From an uncultured Mediterranea sp. (lineage in GTDB: Bacteria; Bacteroidota; Bacteroidia; Bacteroidales; Bacteroidaceae), in assembly GCA_945641355.1 (NCBI GenBank), contig CALZEQ010000010.1:1-64000 (forward strand): a stretch of 64,000 nucleotides of DNA, given 5' to 3'. A program made the translations under genes and the position numbers. Of the stretch, positions 52,473-60,998 are shown in pieces. The notes beneath the pieces are model-generated. The model saw only the letters and a list, made by a program, of their open reading frames with translations. It had not been told where the DNA came from and did not search any database. Within the stretch, counting starts at the first letter, position 1. The number at the start of each line of letters is the position of its first letter.

Positions 52473-54605
52473 TTAGTCGGCATCCGATACATCCCAGCGG
52501 AACACGGTGCCGTCGCGTCGGTCAGGAGCGCAGCCGGGCCAGTCTGCCCCATAGGGTTCGCCTGTGCCGGGAACGATGCCCACATAGCGTTGTGTTTTGA
52601 GCGAGAGGAGCATGCACTGTCCGCGCAGCAAGTCCTGCCACAGGAAGAGGCTTCCTTCGCTCTCTTGTTTCATCATACGCACATCGGCCGACAGGCCGGC
52701 ACCCACTACGGTCAGAAATCCCGTTCCGTTCATGGCTTCCAGTGCCACCCGTCCTTGGCCGCGGTCGTGTACGCGGAAGCGGCACCCTTTGCCATCGTAT
52801 TCCTTGTTCTGGCGGTCCACGTGATGCAGCATACCGTGTGGATTGGCCCATGCCCGTGTGTCGTTGGCCAGATTGGTCAACGTGATGATTTTGCCTGTCG
52901 GCAGGTTGGCACTACGGTCAGCCATGGGCTCGTCCACCGTAAAGTTGTCAAAAAATGCGCGTCCGCCGCTCACTCCCTGTTCATTGAAGGCGAAGAGCGA
53001 GAGTCGGGTTCCTTGGAATGTTTTCAGCTGATACGGCAACTCTATGCGGGGGCCTATTTCGATAAAGTCCGTTCCATTCAGGCTATAGCTGAAGCGGGCA
53101 TAGTCGGCATCAAATTCTCCGTAGATACGCAGGTGAATCTTTTTCCCTCGCGTGGAAAATTTAATTTCCTCGGCAGAGAGGTCCACAACTTGGTCGTCTC
53201 CCGCTTTTTGTTGCCTGTGGAGGCGCAGCGCATAGCCTCCCCCTTGGCGTGCTACGCCCAGGTAGGCGTATGGGATGTTCAGCAGTCCCAGTCCGGCAAC
53301 ATCACCCTCCTTCAGGCGCGATGCATCCAGCTCAACGGTAGCGATAGACACCGGTCCGATGCAGCGTTGTGTCAACGTATTTCTGGCCCACAGGAAATCT
53401 TTGGCCGGCAGGGAGGTGAGCTGCAATTCACCTTGAGCCAGCTTCCACTTGCCATCAACGGGTTCGTGGTTCCATTGCCAGATGGGTTTTAGGTTCTTTC
53501 CGTCAAAGTTGTCACTTCGTTCGTAGGGAGCATGTGCCTCGGATGCAGTGTCTACACGTGGCTTGAACCAGGTGCGGGGCGTACGTCCCAGGTTGCCGGG
53601 CAGGCCAAAGTAGGGCCATCCGTCTATCCAGCTGACCGGTGAAAGGCAAGTGGTACGGCCTACCGCATGAAAGTCGGTCATCGAGAATCCCCACCAGTCT
53701 CCGTTAGGCAGATCCACGATACCTCCTTGATGCAAAGGTACGGCACTGAAGTAGTTGTCTTTGGGGGTGCTGATGCGGAAGTCAAATCCGTCTTCTGGCA
53801 CAGGGCGTCCCAGTCCGACGTCGTTTACTCCGGTCTGTCTCATCTCTCCGAAGGTCTCTTTGGCACTGATGCACACCGTCTCGTAGGGTCCATAGGGCGC
53901 ATCGGCACGAGCGCATTGCATTCGTCCTACCGGTGCGTAGTTGGCACTGATGATGTAATACCGTCCGTTAATCTTATAGATATGGTGTCCCTCACCCATT
54001 GCGTTTCCTGCCGGTATGATGATCCGTTCGCTCTCTTTGACGAAGCCGCTGAAGTCAGGTTTCACCTCTATCATCCGCACTTCGTCGTATTTGTAGACGG
54101 CATATATCTTTCCGTCATCGTCGAAGAGGACGGAGAGGTCGTAGATGTCGCCGCCCATGTTGATGTGTTGCCATGGGCCGGCCGGATTCTCGCTGATGAA
54201 TACTTGCAGGCCGTGTCCGTTGATGTTGGAGAAGACATAGAACTTTCCGTTGTGGTAGCGGATGCAGGGAGCCCAGATGCCTTGTCCATACGCCTCTTTC
54301 CCGTTCTCCAAACGAAATTCGTCGCCCATCTCGAAGCGGTCGAAACAGTAACTCAGGAAGCACCAGTTTACCAGGTCTTTGGAGTGGAGCACTACGATGC
54401 CTGGCGTGCAATGCATGGTGGTGCCGGCCAGGTAGAAGTCATCACCCACCCGGATGAGGTCGGGGTCAGAAAACTCGTCGTAGAAGAGGGGGTTGGTAAA
54501 GGTACCGTTGCCGTTGTCAGCTGTCCAGGATTGGGTGTGTACGGTCTGTTGGGCCGATAGGATGCCGGCAGCCAGAATCAGATAGAGAGTCAAAAGTGTT
54601 CTCAT
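52473..54605 (-). CDS. Secreted glycoside hydrolase family 43 enzyme
   Basis: A 710-residue exported polysaccharide-degrading enzyme. The signal peptide covers residues 1-18 (cleavage after SAQ). The five-bladed GH43 catalytic propeller (about 30-340) shows the base Asp in FSDPDLIRV, the pKa-modulating Asp in LFDDDGKIYAVY and the acid Glu in AMGEGHHIYK. A beta-sandwich of the GH43 C-terminal type follows (about 350-560). The last about 140 residues form a beta-trefoil-like module with SADVRMMKQESEG and SLKTQRYVGIV. Xylosidase or arabinofuranosidase activity is likely, but the substrate is not decided. No SusC/SusD pair is adjacent. Confidence 0.9.
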   Translation of the reverse strand: MRTLLTLYLILAAGILSAQQTVHTQSWTADNGNGTFTNPLFYDEFSDPDLIRVGDDFYLAGTTMHCTPGIVVLHSKDLVNWCFLSYCFDRFEMGDEFRLENGKEAYGQGIWAPCIRYHNGKFYVFSNINGHGLQVFISENPAGPWQHINMGGDIYDLSVLFDDDGKIYAVYKYDEVRMIEVKPDFSGFVKESERIIIPAGNAMGEGHHIYKINGRYYIISANYAPVGRMQCARADAPYGPYETVCISAKETFGEMRQTGVNDVGLGRPVPEDGFDFRISTPKDNYFSAVPLHQGGIVDLPNGDWWGFSMTDFHAVGRTTCLSPVSWIDGWPYFGLPGNLGRTPRTWFKPRVDTASEAHAPYERSDNFDGKNLKPIWQWNHEPVDGKWKLAQGELQLTSLPAKDFLWARNTLTQRCIGPVSIATVELDASRLKEGDVAGLGLLNIPYAYLGVARQGGGYALRLHRQQKAGDDQVVDLSAEEIKFSTRGKKIHLRIYGEFDADYARFSYSLNGTDFIEIGPRIELPYQLKTFQGTRLSLFAFNEQGVSGGRAFFDNFTVDEPMADRSANLPTGKIITLTNLANDTRAWANPHGMLHHVDRQNKEYDGKGCRFRVHDRGQGRVALEAMNGTGFLTVVGAGLSADVRMMKQESEGSLFLWQDLLRGQCMLLSLKTQRYVGIVPGTGEPYGADWPGCAPDRRDGTVFRWDVSDAD

Positions 54606-54934
54606 GGATGGAATCATATTAATTGTTCGTTGGGCAAAGTTAACTATATTCTGCGATTTTCAAGTCTGTATAATCATTTTTTTTCTCGTCAGGTATGCCG
54701 ACACAAGGATGTATCGGCTATCTCGATTTTAGTAATAAAAGGTGAATCATGTCGTCTCATTTGGCCGATATTCAATAGTATAAGAGAAACATCATTCGAT
54801 TGATAGCAAAATAAAAGCAATTTGTACGTCGCGTTTTATCTAACAATAATGTTAATTTGATATAATTAACGAAAGATTTTTATTAATAGAAAAATGATTA
54901 TTGTGAATAATTCCGCATTTTTGCACAAAATTAA
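54606..54934. other. AT-rich intergenic region upstream of upxY and GH43
   Basis: No gene is seen. It contains the GH43 promoter (minus) and, at its right end, a candidate promoter element CATTTTTG (54916-54923) for the upxY leader. Confidence 0.5.
54635..54642 (-). promoter_or_regulatory. Promoter -7 element of the GH43 gene
   Basis: TAACTTTG on the minus strand lies 29 bases before the ATG at 54605. A partial TTG-type -33 is near 54662. Confidence 0.55.
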
Positions 54935-54961
54935 TCACTCTTACTAAGAGTGAGGCTTTTT
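54935..54961 (+). terminator. Leader hairpin with T-tract upstream of upxY
   Basis: TCACTCTT, ACT, AAGAGTGA form an 8-bp perfect stem, then GGC and six T. It lies about 12 bases after the candidate -7 element and 180 bases before upxY, so a transcript would meet it almost at once. It is a plausible pause or termination site of the kind an UpxY protein would antagonise. Confidence 0.5.
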
Positions 54962-55141
54962 TAGCGGAAATGATTGCGGTTAAGAAGCACATTTCATCCG
55001 AGCCACAGACGAGGATAGATAGGATTAAATCATCGTTCATAGGGAGTCATGCAGCGTCCTCTTTTGAAGTGATTTACCCCGATAGGTTGTAAAAACTTGC
55101 CGATGCCGTAGGCGTATTTTCCATTCAAGTTTGACATTCCC

Positions 55142-55843
55142 ATGGACCATAAAGATGACGAATTGTACTGGTTTGTAGCCATCGTCACGCCCAATACCGA
55201 GAAGAGGGCTATTGATAGGCTGGGCGACCTCGTCAGCTTCTGGAAGGAGAAAGATATGGTGGAGAACGCTGAGTCCGTCACAGCATACGTCCCCATCCAG
55301 AAGGAGGTGCGCTACCGCCCCAGCACCCGCAAGCGTGTGGAAGTAGAAAAAGTCCTCAGCCCCTGTTATCTCTTCATACGGTGCAGAAACCGCATCCGCT
55401 ACAAGATAGCCAGTGAGGCCAAGTTCATCCTCTACTTCCTGATGAATCGTGCCACGAAGGACGATGCTGGCAGGAGCGACTTTGCCCGCATCCCCAATGA
55501 GCAGATGGAAAACTTCATGCGTATGGTAGGCGATGCAGAGAATGAGGTCACCATCGACACCTCCCGTCTGCGAGTAGGCAGCAAGGTACGCATCAAGACC
55601 GGTCGCTTGGCAGGTTTGGAGGGCAACAACTACAAGGATCCCAAAGGTTCCACCCTGATTGTCCTCCGTGTCGATTTCCTTGGTTATGCTGTGGAAGGTT
55701 CCACAGTTCATCAAGGCAAAGTTCATGTAGGAATGGAGAAGTTGTTCTTGGGGATTAGTGAATCATTCATCATTAATCATTCATCGACAAATCAAACTTT
55801 ATGGAGATATATTATGATAACGGATGGGCACTTTGGGGATTGA
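55142..55843 (+). CDS. upxY: UpxY-family transcription antiterminator (NusG paralogue)
   Basis: A 233-residue NusG-like protein. The N-terminal NGN domain shows ELYWFVAIVTPNTEKRA, VTAYVPIQKEVRYRP and VLSPCYLFIRC. A C-terminal KOW-like domain has VRIKTGRLAGLEGN. In Bacteroides, UpxY proteins are the first genes of capsular polysaccharide operons and prevent termination in their leaders. Here no capsule genes follow; the next gene is a WG-repeat protein. The last about 30 residues (ISESFIINHSSTNQTL onward) are translated from a repeat-rich intergenic-type sequence and overlap the next gene by 43 bases, suggesting the original stop codon was lost. Confidence 0.85.
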   Translation: MDHKDDELYWFVAIVTPNTEKRAIDRLGDLVSFWKEKDMVENAESVTAYVPIQKEVRYRPSTRKRVEVEKVLSPCYLFIRCRNRIRYKIASEAKFILYFLMNRATKDDAGRSDFARIPNEQMENFMRMVGDAENEVTIDTSRLRVGSKVRIKTGRLAGLEGNNYKDPKGSTLIVLRVDFLGYAVEGSTVHQGKVHVGMEKLFLGISESFIINHSSTNQTLWRYIMITDGHFGD

Positions 55844-56901
55844 AGTGCGGGGAGAGACGGATAACTGAACCGCTGTTCTTGGAGGTGCTTGACATCAGGG
55901 GACGATGGGCGGCTGTGAGATATGAGGACGGTGGCACGGGCATTGTAGATAGCAACGGAGAATGCGTAAAGCGATTCCCGAAGTCGGTGCGGATGGAGTT
56001 CGTGGAGAATGACTTTGTGAGGCTCTCGGGCCTGGGGAAAGATTTGCTGATGGACCTGAGGTCGCTGCTGCTGTACACCTCGCTGCCGGAAAGTAAGTTC
56101 TATGGCGAATTTGAACTGCTGTTCATCGGTGACTGGATATACACGCGGACGAAGCGACAGTATGGGGTGGAGGAGAAGAATGGCTTTTCACCGTATCTGT
56201 GTGCTGACGGTCTGTGTCTGACGATTCCGTGTGATGAGGTGTCGATGACGGAGCATCTGCAGAACCACGACGAGGAGGACGAGCCATGGCTGGAACAGTT
56301 GGAAAAATGGGTGGACTGCGTGAAGGGTAGTGCATGTCTGATAGCCGGGGATGACTCGCAGGCATACTGGCTGTACAAGAAGCTGGTTGATGGGACGATT
56401 GTCATTCTGGACAACGACCTGCGCTTCTATCACGTGACGGGCGTGAGGGACAATGATGGCAGACTAAAGGCGGTGAAAAGGCTTGTTGCCCAAGCAAACG
56501 AGAAGACGGATATAGAAGCAATGGAGCAACTATTGGAACCGATAGAAACAGAGGCGAAGGTGAGAGTGGCCGAGCGGAAACGGAAGCAGGAGGAGGTGGA
56601 AGAGGACAAGCGGAAAGAGAGGCTGAAACGGATGGTGGGAGCTATCCCCTACAAGATGGGAAACAAGTGGGGCCTGAAGGTAGAGGGGCGCATTGTGGTT
56701 CCACCCCTCTACCATGCGGTGAAGACTCCTGTGGAAAAGTATTGTGTCGTGGAGAAGAATTATCAGCAATGGGGCATCATGGCGGTGGATGGCAAGATGG
56801 TGGTGGAACCGAAGTATGAGGATGTGGAGTTATTTGAGGATGGAACGGCTGTATTGACGGTGTATAGAGGGAAGACGATACAAATGAAAATTAAGGAATA
56901 A
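55801..56901 (+). CDS. WG-repeat protein of unknown function
   Basis: A 366-residue protein starting MEIYYDNGWALWGLKCGERRI. WG-type repeats (about 22-residue beta units around WGLK or WGIM) are visible at the N-terminus and again near residues 285-360 (KWGLKVEGRIVV, QQWGIMAVDGKMVV). Between them is a charged, probably coiled-coil segment (about 245-275, rich in Glu, Lys and Arg). There is no signal peptide, so it is probably cytoplasmic. WG-repeat proteins are ligand or protein binders without a common activity. It overlaps the end of upxY, which argues for coupled translation. Confidence 0.7.
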   Translation: MEIYYDNGWALWGLKCGERRITEPLFLEVLDIRGRWAAVRYEDGGTGIVDSNGECVKRFPKSVRMEFVENDFVRLSGLGKDLLMDLRSLLLYTSLPESKFYGEFELLFIGDWIYTRTKRQYGVEEKNGFSPYLCADGLCLTIPCDEVSMTEHLQNHDEEDEPWLEQLEKWVDCVKGSACLIAGDDSQAYWLYKKLVDGTIVILDNDLRFYHVTGVRDNDGRLKAVKRLVAQANEKTDIEAMEQLLEPIETEAKVRVAERKRKQEEVEEDKRKERLKRMVGAIPYKMGNKWGLKVEGRIVVPPLYHAVKTPVEKYCVVEKNYQQWGIMAVDGKMVVEPKYEDVELFEDGTAVLTVYRGKTIQMKIKE

Positions 56902-56971
56902 AGGGTTAATGGGTGAAAGGTAAAAGCGACATTTCTTTCTTCCGCCGGTATAAAATCTCGCGGGTTTTCTA

Positions 56972-56979
56972 TACCTTTG
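56972..56979 (+). promoter_or_regulatory. Promoter -7 element of uvrA
   Basis: TACCTTTG, 25 bases before the ATG at 57005. Confidence 0.55.
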
Positions 56980-57004
56980 CATACTCAATTTTTGTGTGCA
57001 AATC

Positions 57005-59800
57005 ATGACGGAAAACAATACGATTCTTATAAAAGGAGCCCGCGTCAACAATCTGAAGAATATTGACGTTGAAATACCTCGCAATCAGTTGGTGGTCATT
57101 ACAGGACTATCCGGGTCAGGTAAGTCGTCACTGGCTTTCGATACCTTGTATGCCGAAGGCCAACGACGCTATGTGGAGAGCCTGAGCAGCTATGCCCGCC
57201 AGTTCTTGGGGCGTATGGGAAAGCCTGAATGCGACTTTATCAAGGGCATTCCGCCGGCCATCGCCATCGAGCAGAAGGTGAGCAGCCGTAATCCGCGTTC
57301 GACGGTGGGTACATCGACGGAAATCTATGAATATCTGCGTTTGCTCTATGCCCGTGTCGGAAAAACCTACAGTCCGGTCAGTGGTCAGGAAGTGAAGAAG
57401 CATTCGGTGGAAGATATCGTGAATTGTATGTTGGAACAGCCGGAGGGAACCCGCTATACGGTGCTGGCTCCGCTGTTGCTGCATGACGGACGTACGATGC
57501 ACGAACAACTAGACATCAACCGGAAGCAGGGCTTTAACCGCTTGGAGGTAAATGGGGCAATGGTACGTATAGACGATTACGTACCGGCAGAGGGTGATGT
57601 GGTCTTCCTGTTGATAGACCGTATGTCGGTCTCGGCAGCCAAGGACAGCATCAGCCGCCTGACAGATTCGGCCGAGACGGCTATGTACGAGGGGGACGGT
57701 GCCTGCTTGCTACGCTTCTACAACGCGGATGGTACGACGCATCTGCATCGCTTCAGCACGAAGTTTGAAGCGGACGGCATCACCTTCGAGGAACCGAACG
57801 ACCAAATGTTTTCGTTCAACTCGCCGTTGGGTGCCTGTCCGGAGTGTGAGGGGTTCGGCAAGGTCATCGGTATAGACGAACATCTGGTGGTGCCCAACCG
57901 TTCGCTCTCGGTCTACGATGGGGCAGTGGTGTGTTGGCGGGGCGAGAAGATGGGCGAATGGCGCGACATGGTGATTCGAGGTGCCGAACGGGCCGGATTC
58001 CCCATCTTTACTCCCTATTATGAGCTGACAGACGAGCAGCGCCGCATGTTGTGGGAGGGGACACCCTACTTTGAAGGCATCAATGCCTTCTTCCGCATGT
58101 TGCAGGAAAATCAGTATAAAATACAGTACCGTGTCATGCTGGCACGCTATAGAGGAAAGACGGTATGCCCCAAATGCCACGGTACGCGCTTGAAGCCCGA
58201 AGCCGGTTATGTGCGGGTGGGCGGACGTACTGTTTCGGAACTGGTAGACCTGCCGGTGACGGAGCTGAAAAGTTTTTTTGATACCTTGCAACTGTCTGAA
58301 CATGATACGCAAGTAGCCCCCCGTATCTTGACCGAAATACGAAACCGCATCCAGTTTCTGCTTGATGTCGGTCTAGGGTATCTGACGTTGAACCGCTTGA
58401 GCAATTCGCTTTCTGGAGGAGAAAGCCAGCGTATCAATCTGGCTACTTCATTGGGGAGCAGCCTTGTGGGCAGTCTGTACATCCTTGACGAACCCAGCAT
58501 CGGTCTGCATAGCCGTGACACGGAGAAACTCATTAAGGTGTTGCGTCAGCTGCAGCATCTAGGCAATACCGTTGTGGTGGTGGAGCATGATGAGGAGATT
58601 ATCCGTGCGGCTGACTACATCATCGATATCGGCCCAAAGGCTGGAAGACTGGGAGGTCGGCTGGTATATCAGGGTAGGGTGGATGAGCTGATGCAGCAGA
58701 CTGGGCGGCAGAAGCAAGACTCAGAAAGCTACACGGTACGCTACCTGTGTGGTGAGGAGGTGATTCCAATCCCCAAGCAACGTCGTTCGTGGAACAACTA
58801 TATTGAAATCACAGGTGCCCGCGAGAACAATCTGAAGGGCGTTGACGTACGCTTCCCCCTGAATGTGCTGACTGTGGTGACCGGTGTCAGCGGGTCGGGC
58901 AAGAGCACGTTGGTCAATACCATCCTTTACCGTGCCTTGAAGCGCGAGTTGGACGAGTCGGCCGAACGTCCTGGCGAGTTCGTCTCCATCGGAGGTGCAT
59001 TGCGCGACTTGCGTAATGTGGAGTTTGTCGATCAGAATCCGATAGGCAAGTCTTCGCGCAGCAATCCGGTGACTTATCTGAAGGCCTACGATGAGATACG
59101 CAAACTCTGGGCTGAGCAACCGCTGGCCAAACAGATGGGCTATGGAGCCGGTTACTTCAGCTTCAACAGTGAAGGCGGACGATGTGAGGAGTGTAAGGGG
59201 GAAGGTACCATAACGGTAGAGATGCAGTTTATGGCCGATCTGGTGCTGGAGTGCGAATCGTGCCATGGCAGACGCTTCAAAGCAGATACGCTGGAGGTGA
59301 AGTTCCACGATCAGAGTATCTATGATGTGCTGGAGATGACAGTCAATCAGGCCATCGAGTTTTTTACCAAGTATGGGCAGAAGAAGATTGTACGTAAGCT
59401 GCAGCCGTTGCAGGATGTCGGCCTGGGCTACATCAAGTTGGGTCAGTCCTCCTCGACCCTATCCGGCGGCGAGAACCAACGTGTGAAGCTGGCCTACTAT
59501 CTGAGCCAGGAGAAGAGCGACCCGACGTTCTTTATTTTCGACGAACCAACGACCGGCCTGCACTTTCACGACATCAGGAAATTGCTGGAGGCTTTTGACG
59601 CATTGATTTTGCGCGGACATACCATTGTGATTATTGAACATAACCTGGACGTGGTGAAGTGTGCCGACTATGTCATCGACCTGGGACCGGAAGGGGGTGA
59701 CAAGGGTGGATATATCGTAGCGGCAGGAACGCCGGAAGAGGTGGCTGCCTGTGCTGCCAGCTATACGGGACAGTTCCTGAAAGAGAAACTGACCGTCTGA
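57005..59800 (+). CDS. uvrA: Excinuclease ABC subunit A
   Basis: A 931-residue nucleotide-excision-repair ATPase. It contains two ABC modules: Walker A GLSGSGKSS near residue 33 with LSGGESQRI and ILDEPSIGLH, and Walker A GVSGSGKSTL near residue 625 with LSGGENQRV and FDEPTTGLH. Zinc modules CPECEG/CPKCHG and CEECKG/CESCHG are present. The start at 57005 is the ATG; a GTG nine bases upstream is unlikely. It is a stand-alone gene closed by a terminator. Confidence 0.96.
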   Translation: MTENNTILIKGARVNNLKNIDVEIPRNQLVVITGLSGSGKSSLAFDTLYAEGQRRYVESLSSYARQFLGRMGKPECDFIKGIPPAIAIEQKVSSRNPRSTVGTSTEIYEYLRLLYARVGKTYSPVSGQEVKKHSVEDIVNCMLEQPEGTRYTVLAPLLLHDGRTMHEQLDINRKQGFNRLEVNGAMVRIDDYVPAEGDVVFLLIDRMSVSAAKDSISRLTDSAETAMYEGDGACLLRFYNADGTTHLHRFSTKFEADGITFEEPNDQMFSFNSPLGACPECEGFGKVIGIDEHLVVPNRSLSVYDGAVVCWRGEKMGEWRDMVIRGAERAGFPIFTPYYELTDEQRRMLWEGTPYFEGINAFFRMLQENQYKIQYRVMLARYRGKTVCPKCHGTRLKPEAGYVRVGGRTVSELVDLPVTELKSFFDTLQLSEHDTQVAPRILTEIRNRIQFLLDVGLGYLTLNRLSNSLSGGESQRINLATSLGSSLVGSLYILDEPSIGLHSRDTEKLIKVLRQLQHLGNTVVVVEHDEEIIRAADYIIDIGPKAGRLGGRLVYQGRVDELMQQTGRQKQDSESYTVRYLCGEEVIPIPKQRRSWNNYIEITGARENNLKGVDVRFPLNVLTVVTGVSGSGKSTLVNTILYRALKRELDESAERPGEFVSIGGALRDLRNVEFVDQNPIGKSSRSNPVTYLKAYDEIRKLWAEQPLAKQMGYGAGYFSFNSEGGRCEECKGEGTITVEMQFMADLVLECESCHGRRFKADTLEVKFHDQSIYDVLEMTVNQAIEFFTKYGQKKIVRKLQPLQDVGLGYIKLGQSSSTLSGGENQRVKLAYYLSQEKSDPTFFIFDEPTTGLHFHDIRKLLEAFDALILRGHTIVIIEHNLDVVKCADYVIDLGPEGGDKGGYIVAAGTPEEVAACAASYTGQFLKEKLTV

Positions 59801-59803
59801 TTA

Positions 59804-59853
59804 TAAAAAAAAGTACAGCTTCACAATACAACGTTGTGAGGCTGTACTTTTTT
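59804..59853. terminator. Bidirectional terminator between uvrA and OmpH-like gene
   Basis: AAGTACAGCTTCACAA pairs with TTGTGAGGCTGTACTT (one mismatch) and is flanked by A and T runs on both sides. It serves both convergent genes. Confidence 0.85.
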
Positions 59854-59870
59854 ATGATGTTCTTTTGTCG

Positions 59871-60470
59871 TTATTTCTTCGGAGAGGAATATCTGGCATT
59901 CAGACCATCCAGAATCTCCTGCGTGATGTTATAGATGCTGTCAGCATAGAGCAGGTTGTCAAAACCCGTGTTGCTGATAATCATGCTGTAGCCTTTCGTC
60001 TTGTTATACTCTTTCAGGAAAGCGTTGATAGAGTCGCGCAGCTGCAGGCTGTTTTTCTCGTTTTCGCTCACCAATTCGGATTGCAGCTTGTTGCTCAGGT
60101 TCTGCAGATCTTGTTCCAGCTTTGCAATGCGGTTGTATTCCGATTGAGCTCTTTCTTGAGAGAGGAAAGCATTGTTCTGATATTTGGTTTGGAATTCTTG
60201 CTTTTGCTTTTCCAGTTCTGTAGCCTTTTGGTTCAACGTCAGGCGCACGTTTTCGCTCTTTTTAACCATAGCCTCATTCAGGTCTACGCAGAAGTTGTAT
60301 TTGGCCAGCAGCGTATCCACTTCAACAAAAGCGATTTTCATTTCCGATAATCCACCGGCATGTACAGGCGCATCGGCGGCCTGTTTACCTGCGTTACCGG
60401 CACATTGTGAAAATAAAACGATCAGCGCCAATGCTGCCAAACCGTTCATGAGGTAGTTTAATCTCTTCAT
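59871..60470 (-). CDS. OmpH/Skp-family chaperone-like lipoprotein
   Basis: A 199-residue envelope protein. The first about 22 residues form a lipoprotein signal with the LFSQC lipobox, so it is predicted to be lipidated, unlike the usual soluble Skp. The remaining part matches OmpH: KIAFVEVDTLLAKYNF, then a long coiled-coil (about 70-150) rich in Lys, Glu and Gln, then YSMIISNTGFDNLLYADSIYNIT. Skp-type proteins bind unfolded outer-membrane proteins in the periplasm. It lies 30 bases downstream of a small membrane protein gene on the same strand. Confidence 0.85.
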   Translation of the reverse strand: MKRLNYLMNGLAALALIVLFSQCAGNAGKQAADAPVHAGGLSEMKIAFVEVDTLLAKYNFCVDLNEAMVKKSENVRLTLNQKATELEKQKQEFQTKYQNNAFLSQERAQSEYNRIAKLEQDLQNLSNKLQSELVSENEKNSLQLRDSINAFLKEYNKTKGYSMIISNTGFDNLLYADSIYNITQEILDGLNARYSSPKK

Positions 60471-60500
60471 AATCAATTTTGAATATTGTTTTTAATATAG

Positions 60501-60740
60501 TTAATTCACGGCATCGTTCAACGCTTTTTCCAGTTCGTCGATGGAGAAACGAGGTTTCTTGCGTGCCTCGCGGTCTTGAGACTGTATGCAACCTATTCCA
60601 CGCTCGCGCATGGCTTTGTTGCCGCTGACATGCCCGTTGGGGAATCGTCCTCCTTTGACGAAAAAGACCTTTACGCCCAATAAAATGACGCAAATAGCAA
60701 CAATTAACAAAGTTATCAAGATTGTCTCAAGCATTTCCAT
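60501..60740 (-). CDS. Small single-pass membrane protein of unknown function
   Basis: A 79-residue protein with one membrane helix (residues 5-27) and a conserved-looking soluble tail, KGGRFPNGHVSGNKAMRERGIGCIQSQDRE, here noted for its Cys51 and the GxxHVSGNKAxR pattern (positions 34-49). Similar small proteins are common in Bacteroidota, with no known role. It is probably cotranscribed with the OmpH-like lipoprotein that follows, which hints at an envelope function. ATGs at 60740 and 60734 are equivalent. Confidence 0.65.
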   Translation of the reverse strand: MEMLETILITLLIVAICVILLGVKVFFVKGGRFPNGHVSGNKAMRERGIGCIQSQDREARKKPRFSIDELEKALNDAVN

Positions 60741-60898
60741 TAATTTTGTTACGTAAAAGTAGCGTTAACTATTTTTGCGGGTGCAAATATAGGGCTTTGC
60801 GCGGATTAAGCCATTTATTTTGTTCTAAAAAAAGAGAAAGAGGAACATTTTAGTTGACTTTTTAACCGTCTTTAGCATTCTTGCCGCCTTGTCACCTA

Positions 60899-60925
60899 TA
60901 GGGCGGAAAATATTCTGCCCCAACA
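60899..60925. repeat. Extragenic palindrome, family B copy 2
   Basis: The stem GGGCGGAA/TTCTGCCC with loop AATA lies at 60901-60920. It matches 8840-8866 at 23 of 27 positions and is located about 75 bases before pepD. Confidence 0.6.
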
Positions 60926-60998
60926 AACTTAAAAACAAACAGCATGTCGCAGACATGCGAAACTTGAATTATTTTTATTATTAATAAAACAAGAGAAC

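Noticed and set aside
55037..55726. 229-codon minus-strand ORF over upxY
   Set aside because: Antisense of upxY, which has clear NGN and KOW features.
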